Assembly (NCBI RefSeq): GCF_040513375.1
Contig: NZ_JBEVTG010000001.1
Span: forward strand, 1,116,001 to 1,180,000
DNA from: Flagellimonas_B algarum
Lineage (GTDB): Bacteria; Bacteroidota; Bacteroidia; Flavobacteriales; Flavobacteriaceae
DNA length: 64,000 nt
Direction: 5' to 3'
Positions 7,153-15,874 of this stretch are shown piece by piece; the stretch's first letter is position 1, and the number at the start of each line of letters is the position of its first letter. The notes beneath the pieces are model-generated. The model saw only the letters and a list, made by a program, of their open reading frames with translations. It did no database searches and was not told where the DNA came from. The position numbers and the translations under genes were made by a program.

Positions 7153-8124
7153 ATGAGCGAAGAAGTAAAATTGGAAATGGCCAATAAGGCCCATGAAGAG
7201 ATCCCAGGAAACCCATCTACTGCGACCAGCAGTAAGCAAAAATTGAACGATCGCAGTAACGGGAAGCCTTTACGCGTATTGACCGAAGAAGAATGGAAGT
7301 TTTGGATGCACAATGGCTATGTGGTCATCAAGAACGCGGTGCCTCGGGAACAGGCCCAAGCGACCGCCGACTTCTTGTGGGAATTCGATGAAAAAGATCC
7401 CAACGATCCTAAAACTTGGTACGCCCCTCCAAGGGCGGCCATGCAGATGAAAGAATTGACCGGTACCGGTATGGTCGAGGTATACAATCACCAACATTTA
7501 TGGAATAACCGCCAAACGCAACGGGTATACGATGCCTTTGTCGATGTTTGGGGCACTGAAAAGTTATGGGTGACCATCGATAGGGCGAACTTGAATTTTC
7601 CGCAACGCCCCGGTGAGAACAAAAAAGGGTTCATCCATTGGGACTATGACCCAGAGACCCGCCCGCAGAACGTACAAGGGGTCTTGGCCTTGGCCGATCA
7701 GACCGATGAAAATATGGGAGGCTTCCAATGCATCCCTTGGTTGTACCGAAACTATGATACCTGGAAGTTGACCCAACCCGAAGATCGAGATCATTTTCAA
7801 CCCGATGTTTCCGACTTGCAAGATGAGATCGTCAAGGTCAAGATGGAAGCCGGGGATCTATTGATCTTCAACAGTACGGAGCCTCACGGTATCCGACCGA
7901 ATAAATCAGGTGACAAAGTCAGGATCGCCCAATACATTTCGATGATGCCCGCAGAAGAAGACAACGCCGAGTTACGCGAATGGAGGGTCAACTCTTGGAA
8001 AAACCGTGTCGCCCCTGAAGGCTATGCATTTCCTGGGGATCCCAGAAATTGGGAGCGCGACCGATACGATACCGCCGAACTTTCCGATTTGGGCGAAAAA
8101 CTGTTAGGACTGAAGAATTGGTAA
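7153..8124 (+). CDS. Phytanoyl-CoA dioxygenase (PhyH) family Fe(II)/2-oxoglutarate oxygenase
   Basis: 323 residues with no signal peptide. The double-stranded beta-helix core carries the iron triad H162-x-D164 (HWDYD) and H245 (EPHGIRPN), with R257 (KVRIAQY) as the likely 2-oxoglutarate anchor. The first 40 residues are polar and low in order. PhyH proteins hydroxylate a wide range of small molecules (phytanoyl-CoA, ectoine, halogenated or alkyl substrates); the substrate cannot be read from sequence. It is first in a unit with a symporter and an SDR, divergent from an AraC regulator, so it probably opens a catabolic route for an imported organic compound. Confidence 0.85.
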   Translation: MSEEVKLEMANKAHEEIPGNPSTATSSKQKLNDRSNGKPLRVLTEEEWKFWMHNGYVVIKNAVPREQAQATADFLWEFDEKDPNDPKTWYAPPRAAMQMKELTGTGMVEVYNHQHLWNNRQTQRVYDAFVDVWGTEKLWVTIDRANLNFPQRPGENKKGFIHWDYDPETRPQNVQGVLALADQTDENMGGFQCIPWLYRNYDTWKLTQPEDRDHFQPDVSDLQDEIVKVKMEAGDLLIFNSTEPHGIRPNKSGDKVRIAQYISMMPAEEDNAELREWRVNSWKNRVAPEGYAFPGDPRNWERDRYDTAELSDLGEKLLGLKNW

Positions 8125-8155
8125 CTTTAGGGCATAACCAACCGAAAATCAAATC

Positions 8156-9835
8156 ATGTTGACGAATATGAGTTCATGGGATGTAGGCATAATTTTGGCC
8201 TACTTCGCCATTATATTGTGGATTGCCCAATGGGCATCGAAATCAAGGGGTAAATCAGTAGCGGCCGCAGATTATTTTTTGGCCGGCCGTAGCCAAGGAT
8301 GGCTGGTAGTCGGGGCATCATTGTTCGCTTCGAACATTGGATCCGAGATCATTCTAGGCGTTTCAGGGGCAGGGGCCAGGGCCAATATGCCGATGGCGAA
8401 TTTCGAGATTTTGGCCGCCCTGGTGCTCATCTTGTTGGGTTGGGTCTTCGTGCCGTTCTATTTACGCACCGGAGTGTATACTATGCCCGAATTTCTTGAA
8501 AAACGCTATTCGAAAGCTTGTCGAAACTACCTTTCGGTGGTGTCGATCTTGGCTTATGTGATCACCAAGATTTCGCTGATCATCTTTGCCGGTGCCCTGG
8601 TCTTTGAGACCATAGGGGTCCCTTTTTGGACCGGAGCCATTATTACCGTGATCGCTACGGGTTTCTATACGGTTTTAGGGGGACTCAAGGCCGTAATCTA
8701 TACCGATATGGTTCAAGCCGCCTTGCTGTTATTGGGGACGATTGCCGTCACCTGGTTCGGCCTACACCAACTCGGCGGATGGGAAGGACTGATGACCACC
8801 CTCGATGTGGCCTCACAAACCCCCGGAAACCCACCTTCAGAACGGTTCTTCAACCTTTGGAGACCCATTTCAGACTCCGAATATCCTTGGACCGGTATGC
8901 TCTTCGGAGCACCCATATTAGGGGTTTGGTATTGGTGTACCGACCAATATATCGTTCAGCGTACCCTTTCGGCGAAAGACGTTTCAAACGCTCGTAAAGG
9001 AGCGTTGTTCGCGGGTTACCTTAAGTTGTTGCCCGTCTTTATTTTCTTTATACCCGGGGTTATCGCCTATGCCTTGTTGCAAAAAGGCGAAATCAACTTT
9101 GCCCTCGACAATGCCGATCAGGCCTTACCGGCATTGATAACGAATTTCCTTCCTGTAGGAATCAAAGGATTGGCTATAGCAGGACTTCTCGCGGCCTTGA
9201 TGAGTTCACTTTCATCAGCCTTCAATTCGAGTTCGACCTTGTTGACCATAGATTTTTACAAGCAGTACCGCCCGAAAGCTACCGAAAAACAACTGGTGCG
9301 TTTTGGGCAATGGGCCACCATAGTATTGGTGATCGTTAGTTTAGGATGGATCCCATTCATGCAGGCCCTGATGGGCGGTGGGATCTTTCACTACCTGCAA
9401 AGCGTGCAGGCCTATATTTCACCTCCGATCGCAGCGGTGTTCTTGTTCGGTTTGTTCTACAAATGGATCAATGCCAAAGGGGCTATTGTGGCCCTTTGGT
9501 CTGGGTTTATCATCGGGCTTTTGCGTTTGGTGACCGAATTCATGAGCAAGGAAGGCACGATCACGGTTTCGGAGGGGTCGTTTTTGGCGGCTTTTTTGGA
9601 GGTCAACTTCCTTCATTTCGCCCTCTTCCTCTTCATTTTTTGCGCTGTCGTCTTGATGCTGGTCAGCAAGACCGGAACGGCCAAGAGCGATGCCGAATTG
9701 GAATTGGTGACCTTTCAACGCGGCAGTTCGAAAACCACCTTGGGCTTACGCAATGATGCGCTGCTGACCATAGGCTTGGTCGTGTTGGTATTGATATTAT
9801 GGACCCTGTTCAGTCCGTGGGGCATAGCGAATTAA
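8156..9835 (+). CDS. Sodium:solute symporter (SSS/SGLT family)
   Basis: 559 residues, about 14 hydrophobic segments. The family pattern is clear: ADYFLAGRSQGWLVVGASLFASNIGSE near the start, the ITVIATGFYTVLGGLKAVIYTD segment, GLAIAGLLAALMSSLSSAFNSSSTL with the conserved Ser-rich sodium site, and WCTDQYIVQRTLSAKD. This resembles SGLT-type sugar or myo-inositol symporters of Bacteroidota. Start taken at 8156; ATG at 8168 (MSSWDVG) is equally possible. It lies 31 nt after phyH and 4 nt before the SDR gene, so the three are one transcription unit. Confidence 0.9.
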   Translation: MLTNMSSWDVGIILAYFAIILWIAQWASKSRGKSVAAADYFLAGRSQGWLVVGASLFASNIGSEIILGVSGAGARANMPMANFEILAALVLILLGWVFVPFYLRTGVYTMPEFLEKRYSKACRNYLSVVSILAYVITKISLIIFAGALVFETIGVPFWTGAIITVIATGFYTVLGGLKAVIYTDMVQAALLLLGTIAVTWFGLHQLGGWEGLMTTLDVASQTPGNPPSERFFNLWRPISDSEYPWTGMLFGAPILGVWYWCTDQYIVQRTLSAKDVSNARKGALFAGYLKLLPVFIFFIPGVIAYALLQKGEINFALDNADQALPALITNFLPVGIKGLAIAGLLAALMSSLSSAFNSSSTLLTIDFYKQYRPKATEKQLVRFGQWATIVLVIVSLGWIPFMQALMGGGIFHYLQSVQAYISPPIAAVFLFGLFYKWINAKGAIVALWSGFIIGLLRLVTEFMSKEGTITVSEGSFLAAFLEVNFLHFALFLFIFCAVVLMLVSKTGTAKSDAELELVTFQRGSSKTTLGLRNDALLTIGLVVLVLILWTLFSPWGIAN

Positions 9836-9839
9836 ACGT

Positions 9840-10634
9840 ATGGATTTAAAACTTCAAGGAAAAACCGTCTTTATTTCGGGATCTACGGCCGGGATCGGTC
9901 TCGCCGTTGCCCAATCGATGTTGGGTGAAGGGGCATCGGTCATTGTGAATGGCCGAACCCAAGCATCCGTCGACAAGGCGATACGGTCTTTAAAGGCATC
10001 GTTTCCCGATGCCGATATTTCAGGGGTCCCTATCGATTTCGGGGATATCGAAACCCTGAGTGCCGCGCTAGGGCAACTGCGGGGGGTTGACATTTTGATC
10101 AATAATGTCGGCATCTATAAAGCGGAACCGTTTTTTGAGATGTCGGATGCCGATTGGCAACACCAATTCGAGATCAACGTGATGAGCGGGGTGCGTTTGT
10201 CGCGAGCCCTATTGCCGGGGATGTTGGAAAAGGATTGGGGGCGTATCGTTTTCGTCTCCAGCGAATGCGCCCTTTTGGTACCCCCTGATATGCTGGCGTA
10301 TAGCATGACCAAAACGGCCATGTTGGCGGTTTCTAGGGGCTTGGCCGAAATGACCCAGGGCACTGGCGTCACGGTCAATGCCGTACTACCGGGATCGACC
10401 CTCTCAGAGGGGGCCGAGCGTTTTTTGGAAGAAGAAGCGCAAAGATCCGGTACCGATGTACAACAGGTCACCCAAGATTTTTTTACCAATGTCAGACCCA
10501 CTTCCTTGCTGCAGCGTTTTGCGGCCGTTGATGAAGTGGCCCATACCATAACCTATCTTTCGAGTCCCCTAGCGGCGGCTACCAATGGCGCTGCGATCAA
10601 GATCGATGGGGGCAGTACGGGCGGCATTGTATAG
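9840..10634 (+). CDS. Short-chain dehydrogenase/reductase (SDR)
   Basis: 264 residues, classical SDR. The cofactor motif is VFISGSTAGIGLAVAQ (a variant of TGxxxGxG), followed by NNVGIY, the catalytic Ser in VFVSSEC and the YSMTK active site (Tyr, Lys). The R in VNGRTQAS after the second strand suggests NADP(H). The C-terminal IKIDGGSTGGIV is standard. Substrate unknown; next to PhyH and a symporter it probably oxidises or reduces an intermediate of the same pathway. Confidence 0.9.
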   Translation: MDLKLQGKTVFISGSTAGIGLAVAQSMLGEGASVIVNGRTQASVDKAIRSLKASFPDADISGVPIDFGDIETLSAALGQLRGVDILINNVGIYKAEPFFEMSDADWQHQFEINVMSGVRLSRALLPGMLEKDWGRIVFVSSECALLVPPDMLAYSMTKTAMLAVSRGLAEMTQGTGVTVNAVLPGSTLSEGAERFLEEEAQRSGTDVQQVTQDFFTNVRPTSLLQRFAAVDEVAHTITYLSSPLAAATNGAAIKIDGGSTGGIV

Positions 10635-10657
10635 CACTTTAAATTCAATTAGATCCT

Positions 10658-11092
10658 ATGATAACCAAAACCCTTATTTCGCGAAGCGCTTTGTTACTGA
10701 TTGTCGTTCTAGGCCTTTCATGTAAACAAACCGAGCAAGCGAAACCCGAACCTGAACCCACAGTTATGGAAACACCTGAAAACGAGAAACGCCTGCGGCA
10801 TGTAGTCATTTTCAAATTCAATGACGACACCAGTGAAGAACAGGTACAGCAATTGAATGATAGCTTTGCCCAATTGCAGGAGCATATTCCCGTCATCCAA
10901 GATTTTGAATGGGGGTTGAACGATAGCCCTGAAGATTTCCACCAAGGTTTCACCCATTGCTATCTCTTGACCTTCGCATCTGAGCAAGATCGCGACAGCG
11001 TATACACCCCGCATCCGAAACACCAAGAATTCGTGGCCAGTTTGCAGCCGCATATCGAAAAGGTGTTCGTTGTCGATTATTGGGCGAATTAA
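10658..11092 (+). CDS. Dabb-domain (stress-responsive A/B barrel) lipoprotein
   Basis: 144 residues. Signal peptide with lipobox LGLSC, a Pro/Glu-rich linker (KPEPEPTVMETPENE), then a Dabb domain: LRHVVIFKFNDDTSEEQVQQL, DFEWGLNDSPED, THCYLLTFASEQDRDSVYTPHPKHQEF. The YTPHPKHQEFV phrase is typical of the family. Dabb domains are dimeric alpha/beta barrels; a few are polyketide cyclases but most are uncharacterised. Exported Dabb proteins are common beside carbohydrate catabolic genes in Bacteroidota. 23 nt after the SDR gene, so likely the last gene of the phyH unit. Confidence 0.85.
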   Translation: MITKTLISRSALLLIVVLGLSCKQTEQAKPEPEPTVMETPENEKRLRHVVIFKFNDDTSEEQVQQLNDSFAQLQEHIPVIQDFEWGLNDSPEDFHQGFTHCYLLTFASEQDRDSVYTPHPKHQEFVASLQPHIEKVFVVDYWAN

Positions 11093-11208
11093 GGCTAAGG
11101 AAAAAGCGGCCTTCGGCAGTTTAATTTGCCGATTCACACTTTTACGCCCTTTCGGATCGTTATTTTCCGAATAATGCCCCCGATACTGGTGGGCTAGGGT
11201 ATTTATGC

Positions 11209-11216
11209 TAATTTTG
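11209..11216 (+). promoter_or_regulatory. -7 promoter element for the sulP gene
   Basis: TAATTTTG at 11209-11216, exact TAnnTTTG, 20 nt before the ATG at 11237. No TTG at the -33 position. Confidence 0.4.
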
Positions 11217-11236
11217 CCCGCTTCAATACAGCAGCT

Positions 11237-12778
11237 ATGCGCAAATACTTGAACCTCTTCGATTTTTCGCAACAAGTCAACTACCGAACCGAGGTCCTTT
11301 CGGGCCTAACGGTCGCCTTGGCCTTGGTGCCCGAAGCGATCGCTTTCGCCTTGATCGCGGGCCTTTCACCCCTGACCGGTTTATATGCCGCCTTCGTCAT
11401 GGGCTTGGTCACTTCGATTTTGGGTGGGCGCCCGGGGATGATTTCAGGGGCCACTGGGGCCGTGGCCGTGGTCATTGTCTCCTTGGCTAAGGACTATGGG
11501 GTCGAATACGTTTTTGCGGCCGTCATTTTAGCGGGCTTACTGCAGGTCAGCGCCGGTTTCCTTCGACTGGGGAAGTTGATGCGCTTGGTGCCCCATCCGG
11601 TGATCTTCGGTTTCGTCAATGGCTTGGCCATCATCATTTTCATGTCACAGCTCGTTCAATTCAAGACCCCCGAGGGGAGTTGGTTGTCGGGTACTACCTT
11701 GTATATGTTCGGGGGCCTTGTTTTCTTGACCATGCTCATCATTTGGGGTTTGCCGAAATTGAGTAAAATGGTACCGGCGTCCTTAGTTGCCATTTTGGTC
11801 ATCTTCGGTTTGGTGTTCTTCTTTGACATCGACACCAAGACCATTGGCGATATCGCTTCGATCAAAGGGGGTTTCCCTCCTTTCCATATTCCTTCGGTTC
11901 CGTTTAGTTTGGAGACCTTGACGATTATTTTCCCCTATGCCGGGATCATAGCGGGGGTCGGGTTGATCGAAAGCCTATTGACCTTGAATATCGTTGACGA
12001 GATCACCGAAACCCGTGGTAGGGGCAATAAAGAGGCCGTGGCCCAAGGAACCGCCAATGTACTTTCAGGCCTATTTTCAGGAATGGGCGGTTGTGCGATG
12101 ATCGGTCAGAGTTTGATCAATACGTCGAACGGTGCGAGGGCCCGACTTTCAGGGATCGTCGCTTCGATCATGCTGTTGTGTTTTATCATGTTCGGGTCGA
12201 CCTTGATCGAAAAAGTGCCGATGGCCGCTTTGACAGGACTGATGATCATGGTCGCCTTGGGTACTTTCGAATGGGCCAGTTTGCGCACTTTTCGAAGAAT
12301 GCCGAAATCGGATGTTCTGGTGATGGTTTTGGTCACCTTGGTGACGGTATTTCTGCACAACCTGGCTTTGGCCGTATTGGTGGGCGTCATCATTTCAGCA
12401 TTGGTCTTCGCCTGGGATAATGCTATTCGAATCAGGGCACGCAAACATACCGACGAAGCCGGTGTAAAACACTATGAGATCTACGGGCCGCTCTTTTTTG
12501 GGAGCACCACCCTTTTTGCCGAAAAATTCGATGTGGCCAATGACCCTGAAGAAGTGGTCATCGATTTTGCCGAGAGTCGGGTAGTCGATATGTCGGCCAT
12601 CGAAGCGCTGCATAAGATTACCGAACGCTATCAAAAAGTAGGGAAAAACGTTCGTTTGAAACACTTGAGCAAAGATTGCAGGCGGCTATTGGATGATGCA
12701 GATGACATCATTCAGGTCAACGTTTTGGAAGATCCTACCTACAAAGTCGCCGTCGACAAAATCTGGCCGTATAAATAA
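11237..12778 (+). CDS. SulP family anion transporter with STAS domain
   Basis: 513 residues. N-terminal membrane domain of 10-14 segments with the sulfate-transporter signature near the start (LSGLTVALALVPEAIAFALIAG), then NTSNGARARLSGI and the rest of the transmembrane core. From about residue 430 a STAS domain follows (EVVIDFAESRVVDMSAIEALHKI). SulP proteins import sulfate, bicarbonate or dicarboxylates; which one is not decidable here. It has its own promoter-like element and follows the phyH unit by 144 nt. The stop is 1 nt from the stop of the convergent DinB gene. Confidence 0.9.
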   Translation: MRKYLNLFDFSQQVNYRTEVLSGLTVALALVPEAIAFALIAGLSPLTGLYAAFVMGLVTSILGGRPGMISGATGAVAVVIVSLAKDYGVEYVFAAVILAGLLQVSAGFLRLGKLMRLVPHPVIFGFVNGLAIIIFMSQLVQFKTPEGSWLSGTTLYMFGGLVFLTMLIIWGLPKLSKMVPASLVAILVIFGLVFFFDIDTKTIGDIASIKGGFPPFHIPSVPFSLETLTIIFPYAGIIAGVGLIESLLTLNIVDEITETRGRGNKEAVAQGTANVLSGLFSGMGGCAMIGQSLINTSNGARARLSGIVASIMLLCFIMFGSTLIEKVPMAALTGLMIMVALGTFEWASLRTFRRMPKSDVLVMVLVTLVTVFLHNLALAVLVGVIISALVFAWDNAIRIRARKHTDEAGVKHYEIYGPLFFGSTTLFAEKFDVANDPEEVVIDFAESRVVDMSAIEALHKITERYQKVGKNVRLKHLSKDCRRLLDDADDIIQVNVLEDPTYKVAVDKIWPYK

Positions 12779-12779
12779 A

Positions 12780-13361
12780 TCACTCGCGGTTTTTCCCTAG
12801 AAAGACGTTGACCTTGGGATCCAATGGGTTGCCCGACATACGTCGAAAGGCAACGATTTGGCCGACGTGATAGATGCAGTCCGATAGCATGCCGTTGAGC
12901 ATGTTCCATAAAGGAAAATCGAATTGGGCATCGCCGCGTTGAAAAATGACTTGGTACCCCTCCAATTCACTTTCGGTTCCATTCCGATACTTGGCACTGG
13001 CCGTTTTCAAATTGTTCAAGGTCATGGCCCGTAGGGTTTCGAACGAATGGCCCGAAAAATCCTTTGGGCGTTCATTGGGGGTGGCCTCGGGTACGTTCAA
13101 GATGATTTCTGACATGCCGTAAATATGTTGCAAGGTTTCCCAAACCGTTCGCGCATCTTCAGAGGGTTTGAATTGGATGTCGGTTTCGGTCAGGCCCTCG
13201 GTGGCCCAATAATAGCGATAACCTAGGCCATCGACCATACGTGAAATCACATTGCCGGCCGTATATGACTCGGGCGCATCCGGAATTTGGTGGTAGGGGA
13301 GTTCTTGGGCGGTCATATCGAGGGTTACCAATAAAGTGATGAATAAAAAGCGTCGTATCAC
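12780..13361 (-). CDS. Exported DinB-family protein
   Basis: 193 residues with a signal peptide (MIRRFLFITLLVTLDMTAQ) that needs the GTG at 13361 as start; the first internal ATG would cut the signal. The four-helix DinB fold is visible: VISRMVDGLGYRYYWATEGL, TVWETLQHIYGM, and LSDCIYHVGQIVAFRRMSGNP at the end. The metal-site pattern keeps His in LQHIY and YHVGQ, but the usual first His of the last pair is Asp (SDCIYH). DinB proteins are related to bacillithiol/mycothiol-dependent enzymes; this one is probably periplasmic. One of three DinB-like genes in the window (also 44733-45194 and 51678-52295). Confidence 0.8.
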   Translation of the reverse strand: MIRRFLFITLLVTLDMTAQELPYHQIPDAPESYTAGNVISRMVDGLGYRYYWATEGLTETDIQFKPSEDARTVWETLQHIYGMSEIILNVPEATPNERPKDFSGHSFETLRAMTLNNLKTASAKYRNGTESELEGYQVIFQRGDAQFDFPLWNMLNGMLSDCIYHVGQIVAFRRMSGNPLDPKVNVFLGKNRE

Positions 13362-13371
13362 GGTTCAGGTC

Positions 13372-14082
13372 TTAGTTTCGCAGGCTCCAAATTTCGTAAA
13401 TCGGCCGGCCTTTGCTGCTCAGGCCTGAATGGTGCCAATCACCGTCCTTGAGCTCGAAATCGAATTCCAATTCGGCACCGACCCGGGCATTGTCCCTTGA
13501 GAAGAATTCGATATGCTCGGTGTATTTACCATCAACGGTGGTGTAGGTGCCCCCTCCGGTGCCCATGAATTCCTTGGTTTCGGTATTATAGGCGATCCAT
13601 TGAAAGCGGGTTCCTGAAAGGATCTTCATGGTCTTGCGTGGCCGGTCGGTGTTTCTTTTCTGCAATGCGCCATCACGCATGCGCCCCGAAATCAACCAAG
13701 CGCCCATCAAAGCCCCCGGATTGCCGGCGTCGATCCGTTTCCAGACCTGGTCGTAGCCGTTGGCGGTCAATCGGTCGCCATCGATTTGGATCTCGAAAAC
13801 CGAGGTAGACCCTACCCGGTCCGGGGTATCGGTATCGAACTCAACGGTTTCGGTCAGCTGGTTGCCCTCAAGGCTCCAACTGCCCCCGTTCGTACTGATG
13901 AAAGCACCGGTGTCGGCCTCGTAAAAGGTGGCGACTTGATAGCCTTCGGCAAAAATGACCACACTACGTTGGGTTGTACCGTCAGCTTCGAAGGTGGCTT
14001 CCCAAGCCCCTAATAAGGATTGCCCGAACGACAGGCTTGAAATCAATAAACAAAGGAATAACAAAGGGTATTTCATGATCAT
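13372..14082 (-). CDS. Secreted protein with two lipocalin-like units
   Basis: 236 residues with signal peptide (MKYPLLFLCLLISSLSFGQ). The mature part has two repeats: SLLGAWEATFEADGTTQRSVVIF with ETVEFDTDTPDRVGSTSVFEIQIDGDRL and VWKRID, then GALMGAWLISGRMRD with EHIEFFSRDNARVGAELEFDFELKDGD and IWSLRN. Each looks like a lipocalin-like barrel with a GAW opening. Function unknown; such proteins are usually annotated as membrane or secreted proteins in this class. Its ATG at 14082 overlaps the stop of the DUF1059 gene (ATGA), so the pair is translationally coupled. Confidence 0.75.
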   Translation of the reverse strand: MIMKYPLLFLCLLISSLSFGQSLLGAWEATFEADGTTQRSVVIFAEGYQVATFYEADTGAFISTNGGSWSLEGNQLTETVEFDTDTPDRVGSTSVFEIQIDGDRLTANGYDQVWKRIDAGNPGALMGAWLISGRMRDGALQKRNTDRPRKTMKILSGTRFQWIAYNTETKEFMGTGGGTYTTVDGKYTEHIEFFSRDNARVGAELEFDFELKDGDWHHSGLSSKGRPIYEIWSLRN

Positions 14083-14318
14083 GGGTTTTCGGGTAAGGCA
14101 TCAAAGGTCTTGCGTTTGTTCTCGAACCAGGTTTGCATGGCCTCTGGCGACTGCATCAGTGTTTTCATTTTTTCCATGGCTTCGAGATGGTCGGGATCCC
14201 CCGTCTGGAACATCCGCATGCCGTGTTGTTTGCTCATTTCAGCGATCTCTTCGAAGGTGTTGGCGGTAAAGGGGGTGTCGCAGGCACCACCCAATTGTTT
14301 ACAGGTCATGGTTTTCAT
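14079..14318 (-). CDS. DUF1059 family small protein
   Basis: 79 residues: MKTMTCKQLGGACDTPFTAN, then a helix-rich rest (FEEIAEMSKQHGMRMFQTGDPDHLEAMEKM). The MTCKQLGGACD start with two Cys is typical of the DUF1059 group. The ATG at 14318 overlaps the stop of the NTF2-like gene by one base and the 3' end overlaps the next gene by 4, so three genes are translated as a chain. No characterised function is known; the two Cys could bind metal or act in redox. Confidence 0.8.
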   Translation of the reverse strand: MKTMTCKQLGGACDTPFTANTFEEIAEMSKQHGMRMFQTGDPDHLEAMEKMKTLMQSPEAMQTWFENKRKTFDALPENP

Positions 14319-14695
14319 CAATACATGGTATTAGGGTTGGCTGATTTTTCGGGGATCTGTTGTATGGCATCCCAGTGTTCGATGATCTTTCCTTCCGTAT
14401 CGAAACGGAAAAAATCCATGGTGACGTATTGGTCGTTGCCCGGCCAGGTCTGGTGGGTGTGCAGGGCGACCAGGTCGCCTTCGCCGATACAGCGCACAAA
14501 GGCGATCGACTTGTCGGGGTATTCGCGTTGCATGCGTTCGAAATAGGCAATGAACCCTTGGGTGCCGTCGGCCACATCGGGGTTGTGTTGTATGTATCCG
14601 TCCCCAATATAACGTGCTACCGCCCCCTTGGGATCCCCTTCATAGGCCATTCGGTAAAAAGCGATGGCATTGGCTTTGTTCGCTTCGATATCCAT
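14318..14695 (-). CDS. NTF2-like / SnoaL-like protein
   Basis: 125 residues from MDIEANKANAIAFYRMAYEG. The cone-shaped NTF2 fold is shown by the N-terminal helix, YIQHNPDVADGTQGFIAYFERM, the strand pair LVALHTHQTWPG and FFRFDTEGKIIEHWDAIQQIP. The IQHNP and IIEHWD phrases are typical of SnoaL-like hydrolases/cyclases found in many bacteria; substrate unknown. The ORF could extend upstream to 14734, but the ATG at 14695 gives the standard start. First of three coupled genes. Confidence 0.8.
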   Translation of the reverse strand: MDIEANKANAIAFYRMAYEGDPKGAVARYIGDGYIQHNPDVADGTQGFIAYFERMQREYPDKSIAFVRCIGEGDLVALHTHQTWPGNDQYVTMDFFRFDTEGKIIEHWDAIQQIPEKSANPNTMY

Positions 14696-14757
14696 ATAAA
14701 AAATGCCATTACCACCGAAAGGCGATAATGGCATCGAATTGAGTTATCTGAAATTGG

Positions 14758-15237
14758 TTATAACGTTCGAAGATACTCTGCCAAATCGCGTGCTTCGTCT
14801 TCGGTCAGGTTTTGGTTCAACATAATCGCATTGTTGTACTCTTTGAGCAACGCCTTGGCGATTGGGTCGTCTTTCAACATGCCATCGGGGTTGAGCATCA
14901 TGTTCATGACCCACTCGGGGCTGCGACGCTCATAAACGCCTTTCATGGCCGGGCCGATCATACGCTGTTCGACCATATGGCAGGCGACGCATATCGCGTT
15001 GAATTTTGCTTCGCCGCGAGCGGCCATTTCGGCGTCGATCTCACTATCGAAACTCAGTTCTTTGATCGGGCCGATTCCCTTATTGTCAAGATCCACTGGG
15101 ACCCCTTCGCTAGCGACCTCTTTCGCATCTTCTTTCTTGGTCCGATTGACTTCGAACCCTTCTTTCTTATCTTCTTTCTTACCGCCGCAACTGGCTATGA
15201 ACAGGCCCATGACGGTCAACAGGAGCAGTCTTTTCAT
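14758..15237 (-). CDS. Cytochrome c lipoprotein (monoheme)
   Basis: 159 residues. Lipobox in FIASC, then a Lys/Glu-rich linker, then one class I cytochrome c domain: ARGEAKFNAICVACHMVEQRMIGPAMKGVYERR. The heme attachment is CVACH, and a Met in the DGMLKDDPIAKALLKEYNNAIMLNQNL region is the likely sixth ligand, followed by DLAEYLRTL. It would carry electrons in the periplasm, tethered to a membrane. No oxidase or reductase gene is adjacent. Confidence 0.88.
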   Translation of the reverse strand: MKRLLLLTVMGLFIASCGGKKEDKKEGFEVNRTKKEDAKEVASEGVPVDLDNKGIGPIKELSFDSEIDAEMAARGEAKFNAICVACHMVEQRMIGPAMKGVYERRSPEWVMNMMLNPDGMLKDDPIAKALLKEYNNAIMLNQNLTEDEARDLAEYLRTL

Positions 15238-15382
15238 GTTTGTTTGATTAGAGAAACACTAAGATAAACAAAAGTTGGCAGTGGGGCCGGTTAATTTTTC
15301 GCAATGCCGAAATACCACAAAATTAACGAGGCTTGTTGCAACCCTGGGCCCTATTTGGCATCTCATTGCAAAACACTGCCCC

Positions 15383-15856
15383 ATGAAACTTCGAATCCTT
15401 GGCCTTTGTTTGGCCCTTTTCTTCATGTCTTGCGATGATGACGACCCCTGTGGTGGTGTCATTGCCGATGTATTGACCCAGACCCTTTATGTTTCTTTCG
15501 AGAACGCCAATGGCGACAACCTGATTGCCGATGGCACCATATCAACAAGCGCGATATTCACCGAATTCAATGGGTTTCGATCGCCCGGGCTCATCTTCGA
15601 CGACAGCCTTGAGAACGTACCCGAATCGCTGCGGCACCAACTTCAGATCCCCGTGGTGGGCGAAGAGGACACCGACAATACCTGGGCCATCGAACTCTCG
15701 GCTACCGAGACCGACACGCTGATATTGCGACTACGTGTCGAGAGTGAAGGCTGTAGCGGGCGGTTTTATGAGATCTTGGGGGTGACCTATAACGGCCAAC
15801 CCAGTACGGTCATCGATCTGGGCGATAACAACTATCAGATTCGGGTGGTGAAATAA
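15383..15856 (+). CDS. Hypothetical lipoprotein, 157 aa
   Basis: Starts MKLRILGLCLALFFMSCDDD with a clear lipobox (FFMSC). The earlier in-frame codons (15275-15382) lie in the divergent promoter zone and give no signal peptide, so ATG 15383 is chosen. The mature protein is acidic and strand-rich with two further Cys (DPCGG and EGCSGRFYE) that may form a disulfide. I recognise no family. It ends 18 nt from the convergent TonB receptor stop. Confidence 0.7.
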   Translation: MKLRILGLCLALFFMSCDDDDPCGGVIADVLTQTLYVSFENANGDNLIADGTISTSAIFTEFNGFRSPGLIFDDSLENVPESLRHQLQIPVVGEEDTDNTWAIELSATETDTLILRLRVESEGCSGRFYEILGVTYNGQPSTVIDLGDNNYQIRVVK

Positions 15857-15874
15857 GCTAAGCTGTCGGTGAAT

